Source of the DNA: Erysipelotrichales bacterium
GTDB taxonomy: Bacteria; Bacillota_I; Bacilli_A; Erysipelotrichales; Erysipelotrichaceae
Direction: 5' to 3'
DNA length: 64,000 nucleotides
Assembly: GCA_017532345.1 (NCBI GenBank)
Contig: JAFXJJ010000108.1
Coordinates: 1-64,000 of the forward strand
How positions within the stretch are numbered: the stretch's first letter is position 1; each line of letters opens with the position of its first letter. Below the pieces are notes generated by a model. The model had not been told where the DNA came from. It ran no database searches and saw only the letters and a program-made list of their open reading frames with translations. The translations under genes were made by a program, and so were the position numbers. Shown here piece after piece: positions 9,474 through 18,210 of this stretch.

Positions 9474-11244
9474 CGTTAATTACACCCTTACTTTGTTTTT
9501 TCTTACGGTAAACTACAATTCCACCAATTACAACAATAATAGCTACGCCTGCAACCACATACATAATAGTATTGTTTTCTTCTTCTACTGGTTCTACATA
9601 TACAGGTTCATCAATAATTGGTTCATAATACCATGAATTACCTTGTACATATATATCAAAATCTTCAGTTATTTCCTTTTTATTGAAATTCTCATCTTCA
9701 TATGTTAGACGTAATGTTAATGTCTTATCGCCTTCTTCAGAGAATGTAAGATAAATATTAGTTCCTTTAGATTCAGCTGTCGCTTTAATATTACCTAAGT
9801 ATAAAGATTCTAAGATATTTCCTTCAGCATCTAACACTTCGATATTCGCATTATAAACATCAGCTAATCCATTATTTAAAATACTATAGCTTACTTCACT
9901 CTCACTGTCTTGGTAAACATTACTCATTTTTACATAATTAATACGGACTCTATCAATTTGAGAAACTGGAATAGTTAATACATTTGAAGTCTTTTCTTCA
10001 ATATCATTTCCAGAATAAGCATAAGTTGAATCAAATACAATATCATGGCTTCCTACAGGAGTCGTTTTTAAACAATTAATATTAACTGTTAATGTATATG
10101 TTCCCTTAGGTTCAATCTTCTCAACATAGAACTTATTCACACCACTAGCAATAGTAAATGCTCCACCACCATCAACTGTAAACACAACATTCTCAATAGC
10201 AGTATCATTACTTGTATTAGTGAAAGTTACTGAAATTTTCGCAGTATTTCCAGCTGTAATACTATTGATTCCAGAGTAATCAGTTATCAATAATTTAGGT
10301 TTTAAATTAGTATCTGAAGTAACCTTATCATCAGTTTCAAAAATCTTTAAAGATACATCTTTAGTTTGATTGAACTGCTTACCTTGTCCTCCATCAAACA
10401 CTCTACCTTGGTAATTGATATTAAATGTTACTTGACCTGCTTCAACCCAATATAAATTTTCAAATGATACAGTATAAGCTAAATAGCCTTGTTCATTTTT
10501 ATGAAGATTAGAAATAGTACCAATTTTATTACTTGAATTAAATGCTGTAGATGTCAACAATACATAAGAGCTAGTAAAAGATTTACTATTGATAGCATTG
10601 AATTCTAAGTTAGGGTCAACAATATCAATATCTAAATTAAATGGTGTATTCTTTGTTACTTTATCAACACTTAATTGATATCTAGCAACTAATAAATTCT
10701 TATCTAGTTTTGTATATGTTTCTCCTCCACCTAAATCTTCTGCATCATAAACAGCATCAATATCAAGTGTAACGTCAGCATCTTGATAACTAACTCGAAC
10801 TGTTCCGACAATATGAACTTTAGAACCATTTCCTGCATATTTTAAGACACTACTATTTTCTAATTCAAATACAACAGAAGAAGCATTAACTGTTTCATAA
10901 TATTCAACCTTATTATCACGTTTTTCAGAATATAAGTAGCTATCACCTGCTAATTCAAAACGTGCGAAAATATCAATGTCATCTGGTGAAACATTAGTTG
11001 CTTCAAAATACTTGTTCATTAAATCTTTGTAATTAATTGCTAAAGTTGCATTGAAATTTACTTCATCACCTCTAAGAATTAAACCATCTTCATTCTTTTT
11101 ATTTAATTCAACAGTAATTCCTCTTTCCTTGACTTCATATAGCTCAGATATATCAATATCATCAGCACTTACATTAGTTACTCCCAGAAATAACATCGTA
11201 AATACTAATAAAGCTTTTAAAATTTTATTTATGTTATTCTTCAT
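9460..11244 (-). CDS. Membrane-anchored extracellular protein with Ig-like/CARDB-type domains
   Basis: About 594 residues from ATG 11244, chosen because GAGGG stands 8 bases upstream; the frame extends to 11277 inside the ATPase gene. A signal peptide (LLVFTMLFLGVTNVSA) is followed by several beta-rich repeats. The CARDB-like one reads TAGNTAKISVTFTNTSNDTA, and another is SEVSYSILNNGLADVYNANI. A C-terminal helix (TIMYVVAGVAIIVVIGGIVV) ends in YRKKK. It therefore stands outside the cell with a C-terminal anchor. Encoded between the ATPase and the permease, it occupies the place of a MacA-like adaptor without being homologous to MacA by eye. Function not recognised. Confidence 0.75.
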   Translation of the reverse strand: MKNNINKILKALLVFTMLFLGVTNVSADDIDISELYEVKERGITVELNKKNEDGLILRGDEVNFNATLAINYKDLMNKYFEATNVSPDDIDIFARFELAGDSYLYSEKRDNKVEYYETVNASSVVFELENSSVLKYAGNGSKVHIVGTVRVSYQDADVTLDIDAVYDAEDLGGGETYTKLDKNLLVARYQLSVDKVTKNTPFNLDIDIVDPNLEFNAINSKSFTSSYVLLTSTAFNSSNKIGTISNLHKNEQGYLAYTVSFENLYWVEAGQVTFNINYQGRVFDGGQGKQFNQTKDVSLKIFETDDKVTSDTNLKPKLLITDYSGINSITAGNTAKISVTFTNTSNDTAIENVVFTVDGGGAFTIASGVNKFYVEKIEPKGTYTLTVNINCLKTTPVGSHDIVFDSTYAYSGNDIEEKTSNVLTIPVSQIDRVRINYVKMSNVYQDSESEVSYSILNNGLADVYNANIEVLDAEGNILESLYLGNIKATAESKGTNIYLTFSEEGDKTLTLRLTYEDENFNKKEITEDFDIYVQGNSWYYEPIIDEPVYVEPVEEENNTIMYVVAGVAIIVVIGGIVVYRKKKQSKGVINDEDL

Positions 11245-11986
11245 TTTCTTTTCCCTCATTTCTATTATTCTTGTCATTAACTTTAATTGATTTTATATTA
11301 CCATCAATTAAATGAACAATTCGATCAGCATAGTTAGCTATTTCAGGATCGTGACTAACTAAAATGATAGTTTGTTCATGTTCCTTACTCATTCTACACA
11401 TAAGTTCCATAACTTCAATTGTTGTTTTGGAATCTAAGTTTCCTGTAGGTTCATCTGCAAATACAATCTTCGGATTTCCTACGAATGCTCTTGCGATTCC
11501 AACACGTTGTTGTTGACCACCTGACATTTGGTTAGGCTTATGGTTTAAACGATTCTCTAAGCCTACTTCTTTAAGCATCTTTTTAGCTGCTCTATTTCTT
11601 GTCTTCTTATCAATACCTTTAAACATTAACGGCATTGCGACATTTTCTAAAGAAGTCATTATATTTAGTAGATTATATGATTGGAAAACAAATCCAATAT
11701 GTTTTTGTCTAAATAAAGCCAGCTGACTTTCATTTAATTTAGTGATATCAGTTTTCCCAATCATTACACTTCCTCTAGTTGGTTTCTCTAATCCAGCTAG
11801 CATATTTAAAAGTGTCGATTTACCACTACCAGAAGTTCCGAAGATACATAAAATTTCACCCTTATATATATCTAAATCAATATTATCAAGTGCAATTACT
11901 TTCTCTTGACCAAGATTATATACCTTTCGAATTCCTTCGACTTTAATAATAACTTTTTTATCTTGATTACTAACTACTTCCTCCAA
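11234..11986 (-). CDS. ABC transporter ATP-binding protein, MacB/LolD type
   Basis: A 250-residue nucleotide-binding subunit. Walker A is GTSGSGKST, the Q-loop is FVFQSYNLL, the signature MSGGQQQR, Walker B IVFADEPTGNLDS, and the H-loop HD in ILVSHDPEI. NLDSKTT and the close fit to LolD/MacB families agree with the FtsX-type permease downstream. The start is a TTG after GGGGTGAG; no ATG is near. Its end overlaps the ATG of the surface protein (ATGA-type coupling). A weak promoter with a TAGAAT -10 near 12015 is possible. Confidence 0.93.
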   Translation of the reverse strand: MEEVVSNQDKKVIIKVEGIRKVYNLGQEKVIALDNIDLDIYKGEILCIFGTSGSGKSTLLNMLAGLEKPTRGSVMIGKTDITKLNESQLALFRQKHIGFVFQSYNLLNIMTSLENVAMPLMFKGIDKKTRNRAAKKMLKEVGLENRLNHKPNQMSGGQQQRVGIARAFVGNPKIVFADEPTGNLDSKTTIEVMELMCRMSKEHEQTIILVSHDPEIANYADRIVHLIDGNIKSIKVNDKNNRNEGKENEE

Positions 11987-12077
11987 AATCTCACCCCATT
12001 TTTTACAATTCTAACACTATTTTCCATTAATGAAATAGCTTATATATAAGTTACTATTTTTATTAAATAACTTACTT

Positions 12078-12236
12078 CTAAACTCTTCCTCTAAGCATTT
12101 GTTTGATTATCTTTGCTACCTCTTCAGGTTCTAAGCCATCTAATCTTTTACTAGCATCGCCATAAATTTGAGATAAGTCAATTTTATTATCATTTTTCAC
12201 TTCGCTATTTTTTTTGATTTCTTTTTCATTACTCAT
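12078..12236 (-). CDS. Small hypothetical protein, 52 residues
   Basis: The ORF runs from ATG 12236, with GGGGT about nine bases upstream and a plausible promoter 23 bases before the start. The first 20 residues are charged (MSNEKEIKKNSEVKNDN). A helix-forming part, LSQIYGDASKRLDGLEPEEV followed by AKIIKQMLRGRV, comes after. There is no signal peptide or membrane span. The codon pattern and the placement of promoter and SD support a real gene, but I recognise no family. It lies 92 bases upstream of the ABC operon and could be transcribed with it. Confidence 0.5.
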   Translation of the reverse strand: MSNEKEIKKNSEVKNDNKIDLSQIYGDASKRLDGLEPEEVAKIIKQMLRGRV

Positions 12237-12258
12237 AAAATATACCCCGCTTTAAAAT

Positions 12259-12287
12259 ATTGTAACACTTTATATACCATTTGTAAG
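12259..12287 (-). promoter_or_regulatory. Putative promoter of the 52-residue ORF
   Basis: -35 CTTACA (12282-12287), 17-base spacer, -10 TACAAT (12259-12264). The -35 is 4/6 to consensus. Confidence 0.45.
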
Positions 12288-12315
12288 TAGTTTTATATAA
12301 ATTAAGATATTATTA

Positions 12316-12353
12316 AGAAATAAAAGGATTTAAATTATCACTAATCTAAATCC
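12316..12353 (-). terminator. Terminator of the truB-to-GNAT operon
   Basis: A 12-bp stem with one G-U pair, GGATTTA at 12347-12353 facing TAAATCC at 12326-12332. On the minus strand it is followed by TTTTATTTCTT. It comes 4 bases after the acetyltransferase stop codon. Confidence 0.85.
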
Positions 12354-12356
12354 TAA

Positions 12357-12887
12357 TTATAATTTAATCCAAAATCGTTTGATTACTTCATCACCAACAA
12401 GAATATCTTTATCATAAAGTCCACCATTAGCTACTATAGTACGTTCACTTGCTATATTGGTAGCACTACAAGTTATTAAAACACGTTTTAATCCAATGTT
12501 TCTAGCATTTTCAAGATTCATATTAAGCATTTTAGTTGCATAGCCTTTTTTTCGTTCATCAGGTCTAACATAATATCCAATATGTCCTCCCCATGTTCTT
12601 AAAATGGGATGATTTATATGATGTCGTAAATCAATTACACCTATAATTTTATTATCACTTTCTCTGACGGCTATATAAATATTAGAAGGAACCTTATCTC
12701 TAGGGCACGTAGAAGAATCACTTCCTATTCTAATTGCCTCAATCCATTCTTGGGGCGAAGCACATATGTCTAAATTTCCACATCCAGCAAACTTATCATT
12801 GTCATCTGAATCAATAATTTCTTGACGAAATCTCCAGATATCCTCTGCATAATCCATTGTAGGTTCAATCAGCTTAATATCTAACAT
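12357..12887 (-). CDS. GNAT family N-acetyltransferase
   Basis: 176 residues. The acetyl-CoA motif A is YYVRPDERKKGYATKML (R/Q-x-x-G-x-G/A variant RKKGYA). A beta-bulge region is GHIGYYV, and the late motif LITCSATNIASERTIVANGG is typical of the YkkB/RimJ-like branch. Substrate unknown. It is similar in plan to the acetyltransferase at 13966-14538: both carry GHIGYxVRPxERxKGYA and a cysteine-x-x-x-NIAS motif. They flank an S66 peptidase, and the three probably arose or act together. Last gene of a seven-gene transcript. Confidence 0.88.
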   Translation of the reverse strand: MLDIKLIEPTMDYAEDIWRFRQEIIDSDDNDKFAGCGNLDICASPQEWIEAIRIGSDSSTCPRDKVPSNIYIAVRESDNKIIGVIDLRHHINHPILRTWGGHIGYYVRPDERKKGYATKMLNMNLENARNIGLKRVLITCSATNIASERTIVANGGLYDKDILVGDEVIKRFWIKL

Positions 12888-12909
12888 AATAAATTCTCCT
12901 TATGTAAAA

Positions 12910-13950
12910 TTATTGTTCAGTAGCAGGTTCTAGTAATGTGAGTGTTTTATGAACACAATCGATTTCATACTTCAAACCTAGTGGAAATACACCGATTGGA
13001 TAAGCGTGTCCAACGTTTACATTATATAGAATTGGTAAATCAGGTAAATTTGCTTCAAATCCAACAACTTGTTTATAAACAGATTTATATACGTCATACT
13101 TTTCTTTAAAAGCGGGTTTTCCAACAATAATTCCCTTAATTACATGTAGAATACCTTGTGCATGTAGATTTCTTAAGAACCAACTTAAAACTATCTCATG
13201 CATATTAACCTCACTAGTCTCGATTAGTAATATTTTCCCTTTCCAATCTTCTAGCGAAGGCCATAAAGGTGTGCCAAGTAGCTCTGGGAAAACATCAATA
13301 CATCCTCCTAATAACTCACCTGCTACTTTACCTGAACCTTGTAGTATTTCATACCCAGTATTAGGAAAACGTGGAGTTATTAGATTAATATTTTCTTCCT
13401 TCCACCAGACCTTATGATTCTCATAACTACAATAATCACTACATTTAATCTCCAATTTATCTTGTGGATTAAACAAAGTTTTCTCCATGGCATTTTTAGT
13501 ATACTCATTAATTGATACATATTCTGAAATATTATTCATTACTGATAAACCATAATATGATACTAACCCAGATTTATGCATCATAAAATGATTCGTAGTT
13601 GAATCAGAAAATCCAGTAAATATCTTAGGGTTATTTTTCAAAATATCAAAATCAATAAATGGCAAAAGTCTGATTGTATCATCTCCACCTATAGCATTAA
13701 AAACAGCTTTAATTTCTGGATTCTTAAAAGCTTCCATTAAATCACTTGCTCTAGCTTCAGGATGTTCATATAAATAATCTATTCCTTTTAAAGAATTAGG
13801 CATAGCAACAACTACTAATCCATATTCATCTTCTAATCTTTTTTTAGCAATTTCATATTTATGAATAAACAATTTCTCACCAAGCATACCGCGTGATAAG
13901 GAAACAATCGCAACCTTATCGCCCTTTCTTAAACATTTAGGTTTAATCAT
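12910..13950 (-). CDS. S66 family serine peptidase, MccF-like (LD-carboxypeptidase family)
   Basis: 346 residues. The nucleophile is Ser115 in GFSDST (the nucleophile elbow). Likely triad partners are Glu244 in LLIETSE and His315 in NVGHAYP. Nearby are IGGDDTIRLLPFIDFD and SYYGLSVM, which fit the MccF clade better than short LdcA murein peptidases. MccF cleaves the amide bond of microcin C and related aminoacyl-nucleotides; LdcA removes D-Ala from tetrapeptides in peptidoglycan recycling. There is no signal peptide, so it is cytosolic. Two GNAT genes flank it; in microcin C systems a GNAT (MccE) and MccF together give immunity. The substrate is inferred only. Confidence 0.82.
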   Translation of the reverse strand: MIKPKCLRKGDKVAIVSLSRGMLGEKLFIHKYEIAKKRLEDEYGLVVVAMPNSLKGIDYLYEHPEARASDLMEAFKNPEIKAVFNAIGGDDTIRLLPFIDFDILKNNPKIFTGFSDSTTNHFMMHKSGLVSYYGLSVMNNISEYVSINEYTKNAMEKTLFNPQDKLEIKCSDYCSYENHKVWWKEENINLITPRFPNTGYEILQGSGKVAGELLGGCIDVFPELLGTPLWPSLEDWKGKILLIETSEVNMHEIVLSWFLRNLHAQGILHVIKGIIVGKPAFKEKYDVYKSVYKQVVGFEANLPDLPILYNVNVGHAYPIGVFPLGLKYEIDCVHKTLTLLEPATEQ

Positions 13951-13965
13951 AAAGTATACCTCCTA

Positions 13966-14538
13966 CTACTTTGAATATAGTTCTTTATACTTTTCTAATG
14001 ACTTAACTGTATTAATCCAGTAAATATTTAAAATTTTATCATCTTTTATTTCATTTCTTTCAAAGACACCACCAAGAGCTTTGATTGTTTTGTCAGAAGC
14101 AATATTGGATTCTTCACAAGAAATCATTACATCCAATAAATTTAACTCATAAGCCTTTTGTAGTGCGAGATACAATTGAATCTTAGCATATCCCTTTTGA
14201 CGCTCACTCGGTCTAACACCATATCCAATATGACCAACAAACTTCAACATCTCTTCTGTCAAATCATAACGAATATTTACCATACCCACTATCTTGTTGT
14301 CTTCTTCACGTATACAAAAATATGTATATCCAGGTACAAAGCCTAATGAAGTTGCATACTTAGAATCTCTCATATTTAATACATCATCTAGCCATGTTTC
14401 ATAGCTCATACCCTTTAAACAGCGATTCAAGCCACCAGTACCATTTATCTTTGCATTATATAACTTATGCTCATTTATATATTCTAAAGCATCATATTTT
14501 CTACTAGCAGACGGTTCTTCTAAATAAAATCTTGTCAT
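13966..14538 (-). CDS. GNAT family N-acetyltransferase
   Basis: 190 residues with the GNAT core: GHIGYGVRPSERQKGYAKIQ (acetyl-CoA loop RQKGYA) and DVMISCEESNIASDKTIKAL. It resembles the gene at 12357-12887. The head FYLEEPSASRKYDALEYINE is typical of small-molecule acetyltransferases in Bacillota. It lies 14 bases after the RelA/SpoT-domain gene and 15 bases before the S66 peptidase. Substrate unknown. Confidence 0.87.
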   Translation of the reverse strand: MTRFYLEEPSASRKYDALEYINEHKLYNAKINGTGGLNRCLKGMSYETWLDDVLNMRDSKYATSLGFVPGYTYFCIREEDNKIVGMVNIRYDLTEEMLKFVGHIGYGVRPSERQKGYAKIQLYLALQKAYELNLLDVMISCEESNIASDKTIKALGGVFERNEIKDDKILNIYWINTVKSLEKYKELYSK

Positions 14539-14552
14539 ATTAGAACTCCTAA

Positions 14553-15926
14553 TTATTCAAAAATTTTCCTAATATTATGCGTTAAATCCTGAAGTAAGAA
14601 AGTTTTACTATTCTCCCATTCATTAAATGATTTAGAATCAATAATAAAAATTCTAGTAAACTCTTCAATCTCATTTGCTACTTGAGAACACTTATCTTCA
14701 TGAAGAATACTAATATCAGAAACATCAACTAAAGTTAATGCTACCGAAGCTAATATATCATCAATAATGCAATTTGATTCATACTCATTATATGTATTTT
14801 GAACATTATCAAATATTTCATCTTTAATAAAATGATGTTTATATAGAATAATAAAGTATTCAAAGTCCTTACAATTCCCTTCAGGCAATAATTCAAATAA
14901 CATCTTAAAGAATACATACCATTCAAAATCAGAATTCATATAGAACAAGAATGCTTTAGACATGATTGAAGTAAATCTATCTTCGGAAACAATATCATCA
15001 TTAAATTTGATTGGAGATTCAAAATCTATAGTTCTAGATTTAACGTTCTCTATCATTTTTCTCAGTTTCATAAACGCAATTGTATTACTATCAGGATTAT
15101 CTACTAAAGATCGATTATATAAAAACTCACTTAATAAATCACATGCCTTTTTAAAATTAATAGTAAATCCAATGGATTCTTTAATCTTATCGATAAATAA
15201 GTCATTTAAGCTCTTAGCAATCACATTCTTTATAGCTTTATCATCTAACGTACGATCTTTAAAACTTTGATACTGCATTTGATTATAAATAATATTTAAT
15301 TGACTATCAATACTACTTAAACTGCTTCTAATAGAAGATAACATATCACTCATAAAAGCATTATTTAAAGAATAATGATTATTCTTATAAACAATCTTAT
15401 GTTCAATTTCACTCCAGAATGTATAAACCATCGCTTTTATTTGTAATTCAAAATTAATTTTCTTCTCGCCTATTCTACAATAGCCATCAATTCTATAAAC
15501 AGAATATCCATTCTTTTGAGGTTGTGGCTGAGTCATACTTAAATCTAGACAAATATTAGGAAACTTATCAATAAAATAAAATCCTTCATTATTCTTTTGA
15601 TTGAATTTCTTACTAATCAAATCAAAAAGCATCTTTTCTTCTTTGATAAATTGACACTTAATAGTAACTCCAACTAAATCATGTAAATTATCAATTATCT
15701 CTTGTCCTGTCTTTAAAGCATGATACAGCTTATTACGAATTACCTTTTCGCGTAAAGAATTAGGTGATTTAATACGACTAACTATCTCAACAATAGTATC
15801 TTCCTTTTCCACTAAAATACTTCTTAAACATTGAATTATACGTGCTTCTGCTTCAGTATAATCAATATGTTGTTTACGTAGTATTTCACATGTTTCATCT
15901 AGTAAGTCGAATATTTCTAATCTCAT
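14553..15926 (-). CDS. RelA/SpoT-domain protein with long C-terminal extension
   Basis: The first ~190 of 457 residues follow the (p)ppGpp synthetase fold: RIKSPNSLREK (51-61), DLVGVTIKC (83-91), KNGYSVYRIDGY (138-149) and FELQIKAMVYTFWSEIEHKI (159-178), close to small alarmone synthetases. Position 88 is Thr where the motif usually has Arg (D-x-x-G-x-R), and the loop after NGY lacks the usual S-x-H, so activity is uncertain. The remaining ~260 residues are helical with no family I recognise; they could be a regulatory domain. No hydrolase (HD) domain and no membrane span. It lies 12 bases after rsmF. Confidence 0.8.
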   Translation of the reverse strand: MRLEIFDLLDETCEILRKQHIDYTEAEARIIQCLRSILVEKEDTIVEIVSRIKSPNSLREKVIRNKLYHALKTGQEIIDNLHDLVGVTIKCQFIKEEKMLFDLISKKFNQKNNEGFYFIDKFPNICLDLSMTQPQPQKNGYSVYRIDGYCRIGEKKINFELQIKAMVYTFWSEIEHKIVYKNNHYSLNNAFMSDMLSSIRSSLSSIDSQLNIIYNQMQYQSFKDRTLDDKAIKNVIAKSLNDLFIDKIKESIGFTINFKKACDLLSEFLYNRSLVDNPDSNTIAFMKLRKMIENVKSRTIDFESPIKFNDDIVSEDRFTSIMSKAFLFYMNSDFEWYVFFKMLFELLPEGNCKDFEYFIILYKHHFIKDEIFDNVQNTYNEYESNCIIDDILASVALTLVDVSDISILHEDKCSQVANEIEEFTRIFIIDSKSFNEWENSKTFLLQDLTHNIRKIFE

Positions 15927-15937
15927 TATATCTCCTC

Positions 15938-17281
15938 CTACTGCAACAAACGTAATCCCTTAGGATAATGATTTTTAATTTGATTATTGCTAATCTTTCC
16001 AAATCCAATTACATAATCATTAACACAAACAGCAACATATCCATTTAAACTACTCTCATAGTGAATTTCATTACCACATAAGTATTGATGTAAACGATTA
16101 TCATCTAGCGATAATGAAATTCTATTTTTTAAATTATTTGAAAATGCCATAAAGAAATGATGATGAGGTTTAAATATAGATTTTACTTGCTCTCCACATA
16201 ATACTCCATAGCGTACCAACTTCAATTTATCAACATTAACTCTATCGCCTTCAAAATAATATAGTTTATCTCCGACAGTAAAGAAATTACGAATATCATA
16301 ATTGTTCAAGCTAGTGTCTATAAATTTCAACATTTCTTTCGTTAAATTTGATTTGAAATTATCTTTCTTTAAATGAGTCTCATTATTATCGCCTAATTTT
16401 CTCATTCTACAAACAAAATGTCCATCACCACCATCCATAGGATAGATACGAATAGCTTTGTCTGTATCAAAAGCATCTAATTTAATGGCACTTCTACCAA
16501 AATTAACTTCTGCATTAATAATTTCCATATCATCATGTAGTGATAAGAATTTAGATATTAATTCCTCATTTTCATCTAAGGAGAATGTACAAGTACTATA
16601 TACCATTTCTCCACCTTTTTTTAAAGCTACATATGCATCATTAATAATCTCAAATTGGCGCATCGCACAAGAACTAACGTGCTCAGGACTCCATTCAGCT
16701 AATGCACGTTCATCTTTATGGAACATTCCTTCTCCTGAGCATGGTGCATCTACTAAAACCTTATCGAAGAATCCTTCAAAATGCTTACAAAGCTTTGTAG
16801 GATGTTCGTTTATAATTATCACATTACAAGGTCCCATACGTTCTATATTACTTAGTAATATTTGTGATCTATTAGCTACATATTCGTTAGCTACTAATAG
16901 TCCAGTATTCTCTAAATATCCTGCAATTTGAGTTGATTTACCACCTGGTGCACTACATAAATCAAGCACTTTGTCACCTTTTTCAACATGCAAAGCTTCT
17001 ACAGCACTTCCAGCACTACACTCTTGCATATAATAAACACCAGCTAAGTGATATGGATGATTTCCACTAATCGCTTCATCTACATAAAAATGATATTTAG
17101 AAATATTTGACTCTCTTAATTGATATGGAGAATTACTTTTAAAATCTTCCACGTTAGCTTTCAAAGGATTAATACGAATACACTTTTGAACGTCATTATG
17201 AAAAGAATTTTTAAATGCTTCAAAATCTTCTTCATTTAAATAGGTTTTCATTCGATCTAAGAAAACTGATAAATTATCCAT
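15938..17281 (-). CDS. rsmF: rRNA cytosine-C5-methyltransferase, RsmF/NSUN type
   Basis: 447 residues. SAM-binding motif I is LCSAPGGKSTQIA, catalytic motif IV VLVDAPCSGEGMFHKDERA (Cys of PCSGEGM), and motif VI MVYSTCTFSLDENEE (second cysteine in STCT). A C-terminal PUA-like part (VNDYVIGFGKISNNQIKNHY followed by PKGLR) binds RNA. The enzyme methylates cytosines in 16S rRNA; the exact position cannot be read from sequence. The start MDNLSVFLDRMK has no extension. It follows ribF by two bases, in a transcript that starts at truB. Confidence 0.9.
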   Translation of the reverse strand: MDNLSVFLDRMKTYLNEEDFEAFKNSFHNDVQKCIRINPLKANVEDFKSNSPYQLRESNISKYHFYVDEAISGNHPYHLAGVYYMQECSAGSAVEALHVEKGDKVLDLCSAPGGKSTQIAGYLENTGLLVANEYVANRSQILLSNIERMGPCNVIIINEHPTKLCKHFEGFFDKVLVDAPCSGEGMFHKDERALAEWSPEHVSSCAMRQFEIINDAYVALKKGGEMVYSTCTFSLDENEELISKFLSLHDDMEIINAEVNFGRSAIKLDAFDTDKAIRIYPMDGGDGHFVCRMRKLGDNNETHLKKDNFKSNLTKEMLKFIDTSLNNYDIRNFFTVGDKLYYFEGDRVNVDKLKLVRYGVLCGEQVKSIFKPHHHFFMAFSNNLKNRISLSLDDNRLHQYLCGNEIHYESSLNGYVAVCVNDYVIGFGKISNNQIKNHYPKGLRLLQ

Positions 17282-17283
17282 CT

Positions 17284-18210
17284 TTACTCTCCAAAATATT
17301 CTCTTGTATATTCTACATTAGTACTTAATTCATTTATTAATCCATCAATATTATCAAAACATTTTTCTTCTCTAATAAATTTATATAAATATAATGTAAT
17401 TTCTTCATCATAAATAATATCATTGAAATCTAGAATATGAGCTTCAATTGATAGATGACTTACTTCATTAAATGTAGGATTGTGACCAATATTAATCATT
17501 GCTTTATATTCATGACCTTTAATAATCACTTTAGCTACATATACACCACTCTTAGGCATTACATATAAATCTGTAAGTTCTATATTAGCTGTTGGAAATC
17601 CTATTGTTCTTCCCTTAGCATTACCATGTATTACTTTTCCCTTCATCATATAAGGTCTAGTTAATAATGTATGAGCTAACTCTAAATCACCGTTTTGAAT
17701 AGCACCATTAATTCTAGTAGTCGAAATTTTCTCACCTAAATAAGTAATTTCTTCTATTTCCTTTACGCGCATAATATCCTTTGCATAAGACTTAAGGAAA
17801 GCAACATCACCTTTACCTTTATCACCAAAATGGAAATCAAATCCACATACCAAATATTTTATATTATTATTAATCAACAATTCATCTACAAACGATTTAG
17901 GAGATAATGAAGCCATTTCTTTTGAGAAATTTAAAACTAAGAAATAATCAAATCCCATCTCTTCAGCCCAAACTTTTCGATCATTCATAGTAGAAATATG
18001 TGTAACGTCTTTTATGCCCTTTAAAACAACCCATGGATCTGGATCGAATGTTATTAAAGCACTTTTAAGGCTACGTTCTCTAGCAGCTTTTAAGGTTTGT
18101 TTAAAAAGTCCTTGATGACCTAAATGAAAACCATCAAAATAACCTATACAGGCTGCTAGTTTATCAGTTATATTTAAATTTTCATTAACTTTAATATCTA
18201 ATACTTTCAT
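17284..18210 (-). CDS. ribF: Bifunctional riboflavin kinase / FAD synthetase
   Basis: Makes FMN and then FAD from riboflavin. The adenylyltransferase half has CIGYFDGFHLGHQGLF and ISTTRINGAI. The kinase half begins RPYMMKGKVIHGNAKGRTIG, with GFPTANIE and a C-terminal LYLYKFIREEKCFD. About 308 residues, usual length. I chose ATG 18210, which overlaps the truB stop as TAATG with AGAGG upstream; an ATG two codons earlier lies too close to the SD. truB-ribF linkage is common in Bacillota. Confidence 0.96.
   Translation of the reverse strand: MKVLDIKVNENLNITDKLAACIGYFDGFHLGHQGLFKQTLKAARERSLKSALITFDPDPWVVLKGIKDVTHISTMNDRKVWAEEMGFDYFLVLNFSKEMASLSPKSFVDELLINNNIKYLVCGFDFHFGDKGKGDVAFLKSYAKDIMRVKEIEEITYLGEKISTTRINGAIQNGDLELAHTLLTRPYMMKGKVIHGNAKGRTIGFPTANIELTDLYVMPKSGVYVAKVIIKGHEYKAMINIGHNPTFNEVSHLSIEAHILDFNDIIYDEEITLYLYKFIREEKCFDNIDGLINELSTNVEYTREYFGE

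Noticed and set aside
12049-12060. Palindrome CTTATATATAAG upstream of the ABC operon as an operator
   Set aside because: A 12-base AT palindrome is expected by chance in DNA this AT-rich; no second copy was seen.
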